Of a stretch of 19,390 bases of DNA, positions 1 through 5,562 are shown piece after piece. The notes beneath the pieces are model-generated. The model was not told where the DNA came from, searched no databases, and was given only the letters and a program-made list of their open reading frames with translations. The translations under genes were made by a program, and so were the position numbers. Position 1 is the stretch's first letter; each line of letters starts with the position of its first letter. The stretch comes from Eggerthellaceae bacterium (lineage in GTDB: Bacteria; Actinomycetota; Coriobacteriia; Coriobacteriales; Eggerthellaceae), in assembly GCA_017559045.1 (NCBI GenBank), contig JAFYTB010000154.1, forward strand, positions 1-19,390. Reading direction: 5' to 3'.

Positions 1-713
1 AGCTGCTCGAGTCCTATGAGTTCGCTGATTGCCCGATCATCCGCGGCTCCGCTCTGAAGGCTCTCGAGGGCGAGAAGGAGTGGCAGGACAAGATCTGGGA
101 GCTCATCGCTACCGTCGACGAGCACATCCCGACCCCGGCTCGCCAGACCGAGCTGCCCTTCCTCATGGCTGTTGAGGACACCATGACCATCACCGGTCGT
201 GGCACCGTTGCTACCGGCCGTGTCGAGCGTGGTGTTCTCCATGTCAACGACAAGATCCAGATCGTTGGTATCAAGGAGACCCAGGAGACCGTCTGCACCG
301 GTATCGAGATGTTCCGTAAGCTTCTCGACGAGGCTCAGGCTGGCGACAACATCGGCTGCCTGCTCCGCGGCGTTAAGCGCGAGGAGATCGTCCGTGGCCA
401 GGTTCTCTGCAAGCCCGGCAGCGTGACCCCGCACACCGAGTTCATGGGCCAGGTCTACATCCTGACCAAGGAGGAGGGTGGCCGTCACACCCCGTTCTTC
501 GATGGCTATCGTCCGCAGTTCTACTTCCGCACCACCGACGTTACTGGTGTTGCACACCTGCCCGAGGGCACCGAGATGGTTATGCCTGGCGACAACGTTG
601 AGCTTCGTGGTGAGCTCATCGCTCCGATCGCTATGGAGGAGGGCCTCAAGTTCGCTATCCGCGAGGGTGGCCGTACCGTTGGCTCTGGCCGCGTGACCAA
701 GATCCTGAAGTAA
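1..713 (+). CDS. tuf: Elongation factor Tu, C-terminal part (5' truncated by window)
   Basis: EF-Tu is the GTPase that brings aminoacyl-tRNA to the ribosomal A site. The window holds the last 236 residues; the reading frame begins at base 3 and ends with TAA at 711-713. What remains is the end of the G domain (LIATVDEHIPTP, the typical hinge) and beta-barrel domains 2 and 3, recognisable from PFLMAVED, TGRGTVATGRVERG, the RGVKREEI stretch and the C-terminal SGRVTKILK. The P-loop and the other GTP-binding motifs lie outside the window. A terminator follows 25 bases after the stop, so tuf probably ends its own transcription unit (likely the str operon, not visible). No internal damage is seen. 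Identification is essentially certain. Confidence 0.98.
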   Translation, partial: LLESYEFADCPIIRGSALKALEGEKEWQDKIWELIATVDEHIPTPARQTELPFLMAVEDTMTITGRGTVATGRVERGVLHVNDKIQIVGIKETQETVCTGIEMFRKLLDEAQAGDNIGCLLRGVKREEIVRGQVLCKPGSVTPHTEFMGQVYILTKEEGGRHTPFFDGYRPQFYFRTTDVTGVAHLPEGTEMVMPGDNVELRGELIAPIAMEEGLKFAIREGGRTVGSGRVTKILK

Positions 714-738
714 CAACTGTTACTGAGTGTGATTTAGG

Positions 739-770
739 GATGCCCGCCGCTCCGGCGGCGGGCATCTTAA
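739..770 (+). terminator. Rho-independent terminator after tuf
   Basis: An 11-bp perfect stem pairs 739-749 with 756-766. The loop CTCCGG can close one further C-G pair to give a UCCG tetraloop, a stable UNCG-type loop. The downstream T tract is short (TTAA), so termination may be partial and allow some readthrough into rpmG. Confidence 0.85.
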
Positions 771-826
771 TCAGCGATTCATGTGTATGTGAAGAGTTGC
801 TCGAGATATAGGTAAAAGGAGAATTC

Positions 827-976
827 ATGCGTACTCTGGTCACCCTGGCCTGCACTGAGTGCAAGCGCCGTAATTACACGACCAAGAAGAACAAGCAGAA
901 CAACCCTGACCGTATCGAGTTCAAGAAGTACTGCAAGTGGTGTGGCCATCACACCATGCACAAGGAAACTCGATAG
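827..976 (+). CDS. rpmG: Ribosomal protein L33 (bL33), zinc-ribbon form
   Basis: This 49-residue protein of the large ribosomal subunit has the full L33 pattern: MRTLVTLAC at the start, a basic middle (KRRNYTTKKNK) and RIEFKKYCKWCG. Two CxxC pairs (C9/C12 and C36/C39) make this the zinc-binding form, as opposed to the cysteine-free form many bacteria keep for zinc starvation. The start is supported by AAGGAG at 816-821, five bases before the ATG. It lies between the tuf terminator and tRNA-Trp, in the common order rpmG, (tRNA), secE, nusG. It is too short to appear in most ORF listings. Confidence 0.96.
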   Translation: MRTLVTLACTECKRRNYTTKKNKQNNPDRIEFKKYCKWCGHHTMHKETR

Positions 977-999
977 GGTTTAGGCGAAGAAACAGGCAT

Positions 1000-1075
1000 A
1001 CGCCAGTAGTTCAATTGGTAGAGCGTCGGTCTCCAAAACCGAAAGTTGAGGGTTCGAGTCCTTCCTGGCGTGCCA
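1000..1075 (+). tRNA. trnW: tRNA-Trp, anticodon CCA
   Basis: A full cloverleaf can be drawn. The acceptor stem pairs 1000-1006 with 1065-1071. The D arm includes AATTGGTA. The anticodon stem pairs 1026-1030 with 1038-1042, with loop CTCCAAA and anticodon CCA at 1033-1035. The T stem pairs 1048-1052 with 1060-1064 around TTCGAGT. The discriminator base is G1072 and the 3' CCA is encoded at 1073-1075. It lies 23 bases after rpmG and 79 bases before secE on the same strand, so it is probably excised from a shared transcript. Confidence 0.97.
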
Positions 1076-1088
1076 GCTTGTCAGTACG

Positions 1089-1112
1089 AGCAGCCTTCGA
1101 GGCTGCTTGTTT
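1089..1112 (+). terminator. Hairpin after tRNA-Trp, possible weak terminator or processing signal
   Basis: AGCAGCCT at 1089-1096 pairs perfectly with AGGCTGCT at 1100-1107 around a 3-base loop, followed by TGTTT. The U run is interrupted, so partial termination or an RNA-processing barrier between the tRNA and secE are both possible. No clear separate promoter was identified between here and secE. Confidence 0.5.
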
Positions 1113-1154
1113 GGCGTTTAGACGAAGAAGCAATTTCCCTGTATAAGGAATCAA

Positions 1155-1541
1155 ATGGCAAAGAAATCTAAGACACAGCGAGCTAAAGCATCTGCCGCGC
1201 GCCAGCAGCGCAAGGCTGATCGCGAGAATGGCGTGCTCGAGGAAGTTGTCGAAGAGACTCAGGAAGAGAAGCCGGCCAAGGTTAACATCTTCAAGAAATC
1301 TGACGACGAACAGCTTAAGGCTGAGAAGAAGGCAGAGAAGAAGGCCAAGAAGGTTCGCTTCAAGTTCCTGAAGGAAGTCAAGGCTGAGCTGAAGCGCGTT
1401 ACGTGGCCTTCTCGCTCCGACGTCCTTCGTTGGACGGGCGTCGTTGTTATCGCCCTGATCTTCTTCGGTCTTTTCGTTGGCCTTCTCGATAATGTCATCA
1501 TCACCCCGCTGTTGGTGCTGATTTCCGGTATCGGGGCGTAA
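1155..1541 (+). CDS. secE: Preprotein translocase subunit SecE
   Basis: SecE is the small essential clamp subunit of the SecYEG protein-export channel in the cytoplasmic membrane. The protein has 128 residues. Residues 1-66 are a long, highly charged Lys/Glu-rich cytoplasmic region, longer than in minimal 60-residue SecE proteins. The conserved amphipathic segment follows (FLKEVKAELKRVTWPSR, about 71-87), then one transmembrane helix at about 93-117. The family signature ELKRVTWPS is intact. AAGGAA lies seven bases before the ATG. The stop is two bases before nusG, the standard secE-nusG pair. The long charged N-terminus is seen in other actinobacteria and is not obviously damaged. Confidence 0.96.
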   Translation: MAKKSKTQRAKASAARQQRKADRENGVLEEVVEETQEEKPAKVNIFKKSDDEQLKAEKKAEKKAKKVRFKFLKEVKAELKRVTWPSRSDVLRWTGVVVIALIFFGLFVGLLDNVIITPLLVLISGIGA

Positions 1542-1543
1542 CG

Positions 1544-2074
1544 ATGGCGAAGAAATGGTATGTCCTTCACACTTACTCTGGCTATGAGAACAAGGTGAAG
1601 AAGAACCTCGAAACTCGTATCGAGACCATGGGTCTTGAGAACAATGTGTTCGGCATCGAGATCCCGACCGAGATGGTCACCGAGATCAAGGATGGCGGCC
1701 GCCGCGTTGAGAGCGAGAAGAAGGTGTTTCCGGGATACGTCCTGGTTCGCATGGAGCTCGACGATCGCAGCTGGGCAGCTGTCCGCAACACTCCTGGTGT
1801 TACCGGCTTTGTCGGTAGCCAGGGAAACCCCTCTCCGCTTACTCGCGAAGAGTACAACAAGATCATGAAGCGTACTGATCGAGAGGCACCGAAGAAGACT
1901 TCGACGAGCATCGAAGTCGGACAGACCGTCAAGGTCGTCAGCGGTCCGCTCGCTGAGTTCGATGGTCTTGTCGCCGAGGTCATGCCTGAGGCTGGTAAGG
2001 TCAAGGTCATGGTCTCTATCTTTGGTCGCGAAACTCCCGTTGAGCTTTCCTTCGACCAGGTGGCGAAGATCTAA
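1544..2074 (+). CDS. nusG: Transcription termination/antitermination factor NusG
   Basis: NusG binds the RNA polymerase clamp through its N-terminal NGN domain and links polymerase to the ribosome or Rho through its KOW domain. The 176 residues show NGN at about 1-108 (KKWYVLHTYSGYENKVKKNLE, then FPGYVLVRM at 62-70 and NTPGVTGFVG at 82-91). A short linker follows, then KOW from about 124 (VGQTVKVVSGPLAEFDG) to 170, ending in LSFDQVAKI. It lacks the large N-terminal extension present in some actinobacterial NusG proteins. The start is two bases after the secE stop, with no strong SD of its own in the gap, consistent with translational coupling to secE. A structured leader separates it from rplK. 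Confidence 0.97.
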   Translation: MAKKWYVLHTYSGYENKVKKNLETRIETMGLENNVFGIEIPTEMVTEIKDGGRRVESEKKVFPGYVLVRMELDDRSWAAVRNTPGVTGFVGSQGNPSPLTREEYNKIMKRTDREAPKKTSTSIEVGQTVKVVSGPLAEFDGLVAEVMPEAGKVKVMVSIFGRETPVELSFDQVAKI

Positions 2075-2083
2075 TCTTGAAAA

Positions 2084-2145
2084 CACTAAGCTTTACGCGG
2101 TGCCCGACGTGGACTGGGGCTTCTCACCGCAAAAGGCTTTTAGTG
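2084..2145 (+). promoter_or_regulatory. Structured leader between nusG and rplK, candidate L1 autoregulatory site
   Basis: The 114-base gap between nusG and rplK folds into a long two-part hairpin. CACTAA at 2084-2089 pairs with TTAGTG at 2140-2145, extended by GC 2090-2091 with GC 2136-2137 across a two-T bulge. After an asymmetric internal loop, GCGGTG at 2097-2102 pairs with CACCGC at 2125-2130. The apex can form a further CCC/GGG pairing. An outer helix, an asymmetric loop and an inner helix resemble the general architecture of ribosomal protein L1 binding sites, and L1 represses the rplK-rplA mRNA in several bacteria. The structure is seen in the sequence; its assignment to L1 is inference. 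Confidence 0.5.
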
Positions 2146-2188
2146 ATAGAGAGAGTAACTGTTGGAAATCATCTGAAAGGTTAGACAG

Positions 2189-2686
2189 ATGGCTGAAAAG
2201 AAGAAGACCGGTTTTGTAAAGCTGCAAATCCCGGCCGGTGCTGCAAACCCGGCACCTCCCGTTGGCCCGGCGCTCGGCGCACAGGGCGTCAATATCATGC
2301 AGTTCTGCCAGGCATTCAATGCCCAGACTGCTGATCAGGCAGGCACCATCATCCCTGTTGAGATCACCATCTATGAGGACAAGACGTTTACGTTTGTCTG
2401 CAAGACCCCGCCGGCTGCTGTTCTCATCAAGGAGAAGCTCGGCATCAAGTCTGGCGCTGGCATCCCGCAGATCCAGACCGTTGGTACCCTGACCGAGGCT
2501 CAGCTCCGTGAGATCGCTGAGCTGAAGCTCCCCGACCTCAACGCTAACGACGTCGAGGCTGCTATGGAGATCATCGCAGGTACCGCACGTTCCATGGGCG
2601 TTCGCATCGAGAACCGTCCCATGAAGAAGAAGTATGTGCCCTCCCGTAAGGTTGCTGCCATGCTTCAGGGCAAGGCTGTCGACTAA
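2189..2686 (+). CDS. rplK: Ribosomal protein L11 (uL11) with C-terminal extension
   Basis: L11 forms the GTPase-associated centre of the large subunit with 23S rRNA and is needed for RelA-type stringent signalling. Residues 1-70 are the N-terminal domain with the proline-rich PAPPVGPALGAQGVNI (21-36), the thiostrepton-contact region. The rRNA-binding C-terminal domain follows (KTPPAAVLIKEKLGIKSGA at 72-90, then IIAGTARSMGV at 128-138). Ordinary L11 ends a few residues after this motif at about 141-145. Here the protein runs to 165, adding a basic tail with KKK at 146-148 and RK at 153-154. AAAGG lies eight bases before the ATG. The stop codon is a clean TAA and codon use stays uniform, so the tail looks genuine. 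Confidence 0.97.
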   Translation: MAEKKKTGFVKLQIPAGAANPAPPVGPALGAQGVNIMQFCQAFNAQTADQAGTIIPVEITIYEDKTFTFVCKTPPAAVLIKEKLGIKSGAGIPQIQTVGTLTEAQLREIAELKLPDLNANDVEAAMEIIAGTARSMGVRIENRPMKKKYVPSRKVAAMLQGKAVD

Positions 2687-2729
2687 ATTTTCCGACTGCC
2701 TGCAGTGTTTTCTTTTGATTACACCGCGA

Positions 2730-2760
2730 AACCTCGCTGATGCGTCAGCGATGCGAGGTT
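2730..2760 (+). other. Hairpin between rplK and rplA, possible attenuator
   Basis: AACCTCGC at 2730-2737 pairs perfectly with GCGAGGTT at 2753-2760. A competing inner helix pairs CGCTGA 2735-2740 with TCAGCG 2745-2750 around loop TGCG; the two share bases 2735-2737, so they are partly exclusive. GATTCTGTTTG follows, a poor U tract. It lies in the 133-base gap before rplA and could be an attenuator, an mRNA-stability element or a second regulatory site. Its function is not known from the sequence. Confidence 0.5.
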
Positions 2761-2819
2761 GATTCTGTTTGTAAGTGGAAGAGCGTAAAGCTCGCCAACA
2801 CCACGAAAGGATTTTAGAT

Positions 2820-3527
2820 ATGAAGAAGTCTAAGAAGTTCCTTGCTGCCGAGGCTCAGATCCCGGCAGAGGCCGTCTCTCCCCTTGAGGCTATGAAGCTG
2901 CTGAAGGAGATCTCCTTCGCTAACTTCGACGAGACCATCGAGGGTCATTTCCGTCTGGGCATCGACACCCGTCAGGCTGACCAGCAGCTCCGCGGCACCG
3001 TCTCTCTGCCCAACGGCTCTGGTAAGACTGTTCGCGTCGCTGTCTTCGCCGAGGGCGAGGCTGCTCGCGCTGCAGAAGAGGCTGGCGCTGACATCGTCGG
3101 CACCGAGGAGCTCATGGCTCAGGTCCAGGCTGGCGTCTTCAACTTTGACGCTGCTGTCGCCACCCCCGACCAGATGGGCAAGGTTGGTCGTCTTGGTAAG
3201 ATCCTCGGCCCCCGTGGCCTCATGCCGAACCCCAAGCTCGGCACCGTTACCAACGACGTCGCTAAGGCCATCAAGGAGCTCAAGGGCGGCCGCGTTGAGT
3301 ATCGCGCTGACCGCTATGGCATCGCTCATGTAACCCTTGGCAAGGTCTCCTTCACCGCCGAGCAGCTCGCTGAGAACTACGGCGCTGTGTATGACGAGAT
3401 CATCCGTATGAAGCCGGCTGCTGCTAAGGGCAAGTACGTTAAGTCCATCACCGTTGCTTCCACGATGAGCCCGGGCGTTTCCGTTGACTCCTCCGTGAAC
3501 CGCAACTACACCGAGTCTGCTGAATAA
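2820..3527 (+). CDS. rplA: Ribosomal protein L1 (uL1)
   Basis: L1 builds the mobile stalk next to the ribosomal E site and often represses its own operon by binding the mRNA leader. The 235 residues match the usual length (about 229-235) and contain the signature GRLGKILGPRGLMPNPKLGT near residues 136-155. An in-frame ATG at 2775 would add 15 residues, but the ATG at 2820 has AAAGGA at 2806-2811, eight bases away, and gives the normal N-terminus MKKSKKF. The gene follows rplK at 133 bases and is closed by a strong terminator. The rplJ-rplL pair that often follows rplA is not here. Confidence 0.97.
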   Translation: MKKSKKFLAAEAQIPAEAVSPLEAMKLLKEISFANFDETIEGHFRLGIDTRQADQQLRGTVSLPNGSGKTVRVAVFAEGEAARAAEEAGADIVGTEELMAQVQAGVFNFDAAVATPDQMGKVGRLGKILGPRGLMPNPKLGTVTNDVAKAIKELKGGRVEYRADRYGIAHVTLGKVSFTAEQLAENYGAVYDEIIRMKPAAAKGKYVKSITVASTMSPGVSVDSSVNRNYTESAE

Positions 3528-3548
3528 CAGACACTCTCTGCTATCAAT

Positions 3549-3581
3549 AAAAGACCCCGTCGCCTAGCGACGGGGTCTTTT
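3549..3581 (+). terminator. Strong Rho-independent terminator after rplA
   Basis: A 15-bp perfect stem pairs 3549-3563 with 3567-3581 around a CTA loop. It is GC-rich in the middle and flanked by AAAA on the 5' side and TTTT on the 3' side. The symmetry means it could work in both directions. It cleanly separates the ribosomal block from map. Confidence 0.95.
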
Positions 3582-3611
3582 CGTTTGTTGGGAGGAATCA
3601 ACCTGTCGAGT

Positions 3612-3767
3612 GTGTTGTGCTATGTACTGGTATGCATGTGTTGCGCTGCTCGCTGGTATACGTGCCTTGTGTTGAGCACAGGCCTACATGTGTAGCGGTG
3701 CGCGCTGGCATACGCGTGTTGCGGTGCATACTGGTATACGTGTGATGTGCTGCGCACTGGTATACTC
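3612..3767 (+). repeat. Six tandem imperfect 26-bp repeats upstream of map
   Basis: Units start at 3612, 3638, 3664, 3690, 3716 and 3742, a strict 26-base period with no indels over 156 bases. The best units begin GTGTTG and end CTGGTATACGT. Counted by eye against unit 5, identities are 19 (unit 1), 22 (unit 2), 20 (unit 4) and 19 (unit 6) of 26. Unit 3 is the most decayed, with about 18 of 26 against the consensus. Every unit except the third keeps CTGGYATRC at the same place, an extended -10-like core. The last unit reads TGGTATACT and is placed to start the map transcript. The array has no long open frame consistent with coding and lies between a strong terminator and map. Confidence 0.9.
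3758..3766 (+). promoter_or_regulatory. Extended -10 promoter element for map
   Basis: TGGTATACT at 3758-3766 matches the extended -10 form TGnTAtAaT with one difference in the hexamer. It is inside repeat unit 6. Transcription would begin near 3773 and leave a leader of about 30 bases before the map start. No convincing -35 lies 17 bases upstream, which is usual for extended -10 promoters. Confidence 0.65.
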
Positions 3768-3802
3768 GTCAAAGTTAATATGCGCATGGAATGAGGCGAG
3801 AG

Positions 3803-4576
3803 ATGCATATCATCAAGAAAACCCCGGGAGAGATCGAGGCAATGCGAGAGGCGGGCCGTGTTTCGGCCAAGGCTCTGCGTATTGTAGGTGAGCATGTTCG
3901 TGCGGGTGTAAGCACGCTCGAGCTTGATGAGATTGCTGAATCGGTTATCCGCGCCGAGGGAGGAATTCCTGCATTTAAGGGTTACGGCGGTTTCCCTGGA
4001 AGTATTTGCGCCTCGATTAATGAACAGATCGTTCACGGCATTCCGTCGAAGAAGGTTGTCTTGAGGGATGGCGACATCATCTCCATTGACACGGGCGCCA
4101 TCGTTGATGGATGGGTTGGCGACAATGCGTGGACCTATCCTGTTGGATCGGTGTCGCCTCAGCTTAAGCGACTTCTTGAGGTGACCGAAAAGAGCATGTG
4201 GGCTGGTATTGATGCAGCTCGCCCTGGCAACAAGCTTGGCGATATCGGCCATGCGGTTCAGTCGGTTGCTGAGGCTGCTGGATTCAGCGTGGTGAGGGAG
4301 TATGTTGGTCACGGAATTGGCCGTGATATGCATGAAGACCCCAACGTCCCCAATTATGGACGTCCTCATACGGGCGTGAAGCTTGAGCCTGGCATGGTTC
4401 TTGCGATTGAGCCAATGGTGAATATGGGCAGGGCGGCAACAAGGCTGATGTCTGATGGATGGCTGGTTGTCACACGTGACGGAAAGCCTTCTGCGCATTT
4501 CGAGAAGACGGTTGCAATTACCGAGACAGGCCCTGTTTTGCTGACTGTCGAGGATGGCTATAGGCGTCCTCTGTAG
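3803..4576 (+). CDS. map: Methionine aminopeptidase, type I
   Basis: This enzyme removes the N-terminal methionine from new proteins in the cytosol using two divalent metal ions. The 257 residues carry all five metal ligands: D96 (SIDTG), D107 (VGDNAW), H170 (YVGHGIGRDMHE), E203 (AIEPM) and E234 (HFEKT), plus the substrate histidines H78 and H177. There is no SH3 or zinc-finger extension, so it is the plain bacterial type. An in-frame ATG at 3791 would add MRRE. The ATG at 3803 gives the usual start (MHIIKKTPGEIEAMREAG) and can use GAGG at 3794-3797. It is often found next to secY-adk-infA; here it stands alone behind the repeat array and converges on nadK. Confidence 0.96.
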   Translation: MHIIKKTPGEIEAMREAGRVSAKALRIVGEHVRAGVSTLELDEIAESVIRAEGGIPAFKGYGGFPGSICASINEQIVHGIPSKKVVLRDGDIISIDTGAIVDGWVGDNAWTYPVGSVSPQLKRLLEVTEKSMWAGIDAARPGNKLGDIGHAVQSVAEAAGFSVVREYVGHGIGRDMHEDPNVPNYGRPHTGVKLEPGMVLAIEPMVNMGRAATRLMSDGWLVVTRDGKPSAHFEKTVAITETGPVLLTVEDGYRRPL

Positions 4577-4598
4577 GGACGCAATTCTTTGCGTCCCT
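4575..4598. terminator. Shared hairpin between convergent map and nadK
   Basis: A perfect 10-bp stem pairs 4575-4584 with 4589-4598 around loop TTCT. It overlaps the last base pair of the map stop codon and lies ten bases past the nadK stop on the other strand. There is no T run on either side, so it may be an mRNA 3'-end stabiliser or a Rho-assisted end rather than a classical intrinsic terminator. Confidence 0.6.
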
Positions 4599-4608
4599 GA
4601 GGGATGCC

Positions 4609-5499
4609 CTAGAAGAACGTTGCTGCGGCGTGTTCGTAGAAGTTTTGAGCGGTGTAGCGTAGCAGCGTGGTGGGGATGCTTCCGCGACGCGCGTAAATGC
4701 GTCGAATGGGGCGCTCGAGCTCAATGAGCTCGCCATCCACAAACAACGTAGCCTCGCGGGTGGCGTAATCGTCCTCAAGATCAATGCGGATAACGTCGTT
4801 TTCGCCCGTAAGGATAGCGCGAGAGCGAATAGTATGCGGAGCGAGAGGCACTGCAATGAGGCCCATATAGCTCGGTGCTACCAGCGGACCTCCAGCGGAA
4901 AGCGCATAGGCGGTAGATCCCGTTGCGGTGGCGACCACCAGACCGTCGCCGCGCATGGTGGCAATGGGGGCGTCTGCGATATCGAGGGTGAAGTCGATAA
5001 TGCGTCCCATATTGCCGCGCGTGATGGCCATCTCATTCAGCGCGAAGAAGCTACGGTCGGGGGAGAAGCGGCTACCCTCGGGCGCGTCGTCGCTGTAGGG
5101 ATCCTTTTCGCCTTCGAGGACGACATCGATGCGCATGTTGGCGCGATGCTCGGCAGTGAGCATATCCGAAAGTGCGGCAGCAACAATGGGGATGACTCCA
5201 TCGTCTGCGGAGTTCGCGAGGAATCCGAGGTGTCCGAAGTTGATACCGAGAATGGGAACCTGATTCTTTGAGAGCAGCTTAGCGCTGCGCAGAATGGTTC
5301 CGTCGCCACCAAGAACCACGACAAGATCAGCGGGGGCCTTAAAACTCTCACGAGCTCTGCAGCGATCTTGGCGGGTGCTCAGGCTGTAAGAATCGAAGAT
5401 TTGATAGTCGATACCCTGGGAAGCCAAATAGGTTCCCAGCAGCAAAGAAGCGTCGATGGCTCCCGGATTGGAGTTATTGCGCACGATGAGGATATTCAT
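4609..5499 (-). CDS. nadK: NAD kinase
   Basis: NAD kinase phosphorylates NAD+ to NADP+ in the cytosol, the only known route to NADP. The 296-residue protein shows GGDGT at 64-68, GINFGHLGFL at 86-95, NE at 155-156 and the second nucleotide-binding stretch TATGSTAYALSAGGP at 191-205. The family norm there is TPTGSTAY, so one proline is replaced by alanine. A charged insertion around 130-148 (EKDPYSDDAPEG) lies before the NE motif. AAAAGGAG lies 11 bases before the ATG. It is the only gene on the minus strand, divergent from murJ (63 bases between starts) and convergent with map. In many Gram-positives nadK is beside recN and a tlyA-type gene; that context is absent here. Confidence 0.96.
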   Translation of the reverse strand: MNILIVRNNSNPGAIDASLLLGTYLASQGIDYQIFDSYSLSTRQDRCRARESFKAPADLVVVLGGDGTILRSAKLLSKNQVPILGINFGHLGFLANSADDGVIPIVAAALSDMLTAEHRANMRIDVVLEGEKDPYSDDAPEGSRFSPDRSFFALNEMAITRGNMGRIIDFTLDIADAPIATMRGDGLVVATATGSTAYALSAGGPLVAPSYMGLIAVPLAPHTIRSRAILTGENDVIRIDLEDDYATREATLFVDGELIELERPIRRIYARRGSIPTTLLRYTAQNFYEHAAATFF

Positions 5500-5531
5500 A
5501 GGGGTACTCGCTCCTTTTGATATGATGAACC

Positions 5532-5537
5532 ATTATA
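5532..5537 (-). promoter_or_regulatory. -10 box for nadK in the divergent nadK-murJ promoter region
   Basis: Read on the minus strand, this is a perfect TATAAT (context CCTATATAATGG). Transcription would start near 5525 and give a 26-base leader that includes the AAAAGGAG site. No good -35 lies at 17 bases. On the plus strand the same AT-rich stretch holds TTGATA (5517-5522), a possible -35 for murJ, but no clear -10 follows. The two promoters overlap. Confidence 0.5.
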
Positions 5538-5562
5538 TAGGATTGGCTAGAAGGCAAAGTTA

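Noticed and set aside
1259..2086. A 275-codon minus-strand frame over secE and nusG
   Set aside because: Antisense shadow of two certain genes, low-complexity product and no start signal.
3612..3767. Reading the six repeats as a CRISPR array
   Set aside because: The units are contiguous without unique spacers, are not palindromic at the ends, and no cas genes are present.
3620..4498. A 292-codon minus-strand frame running through the 26-bp repeats and map
   Set aside because: It has no SD, its C-terminal repeats are just the translated DNA repeats, and it is antisense to map.
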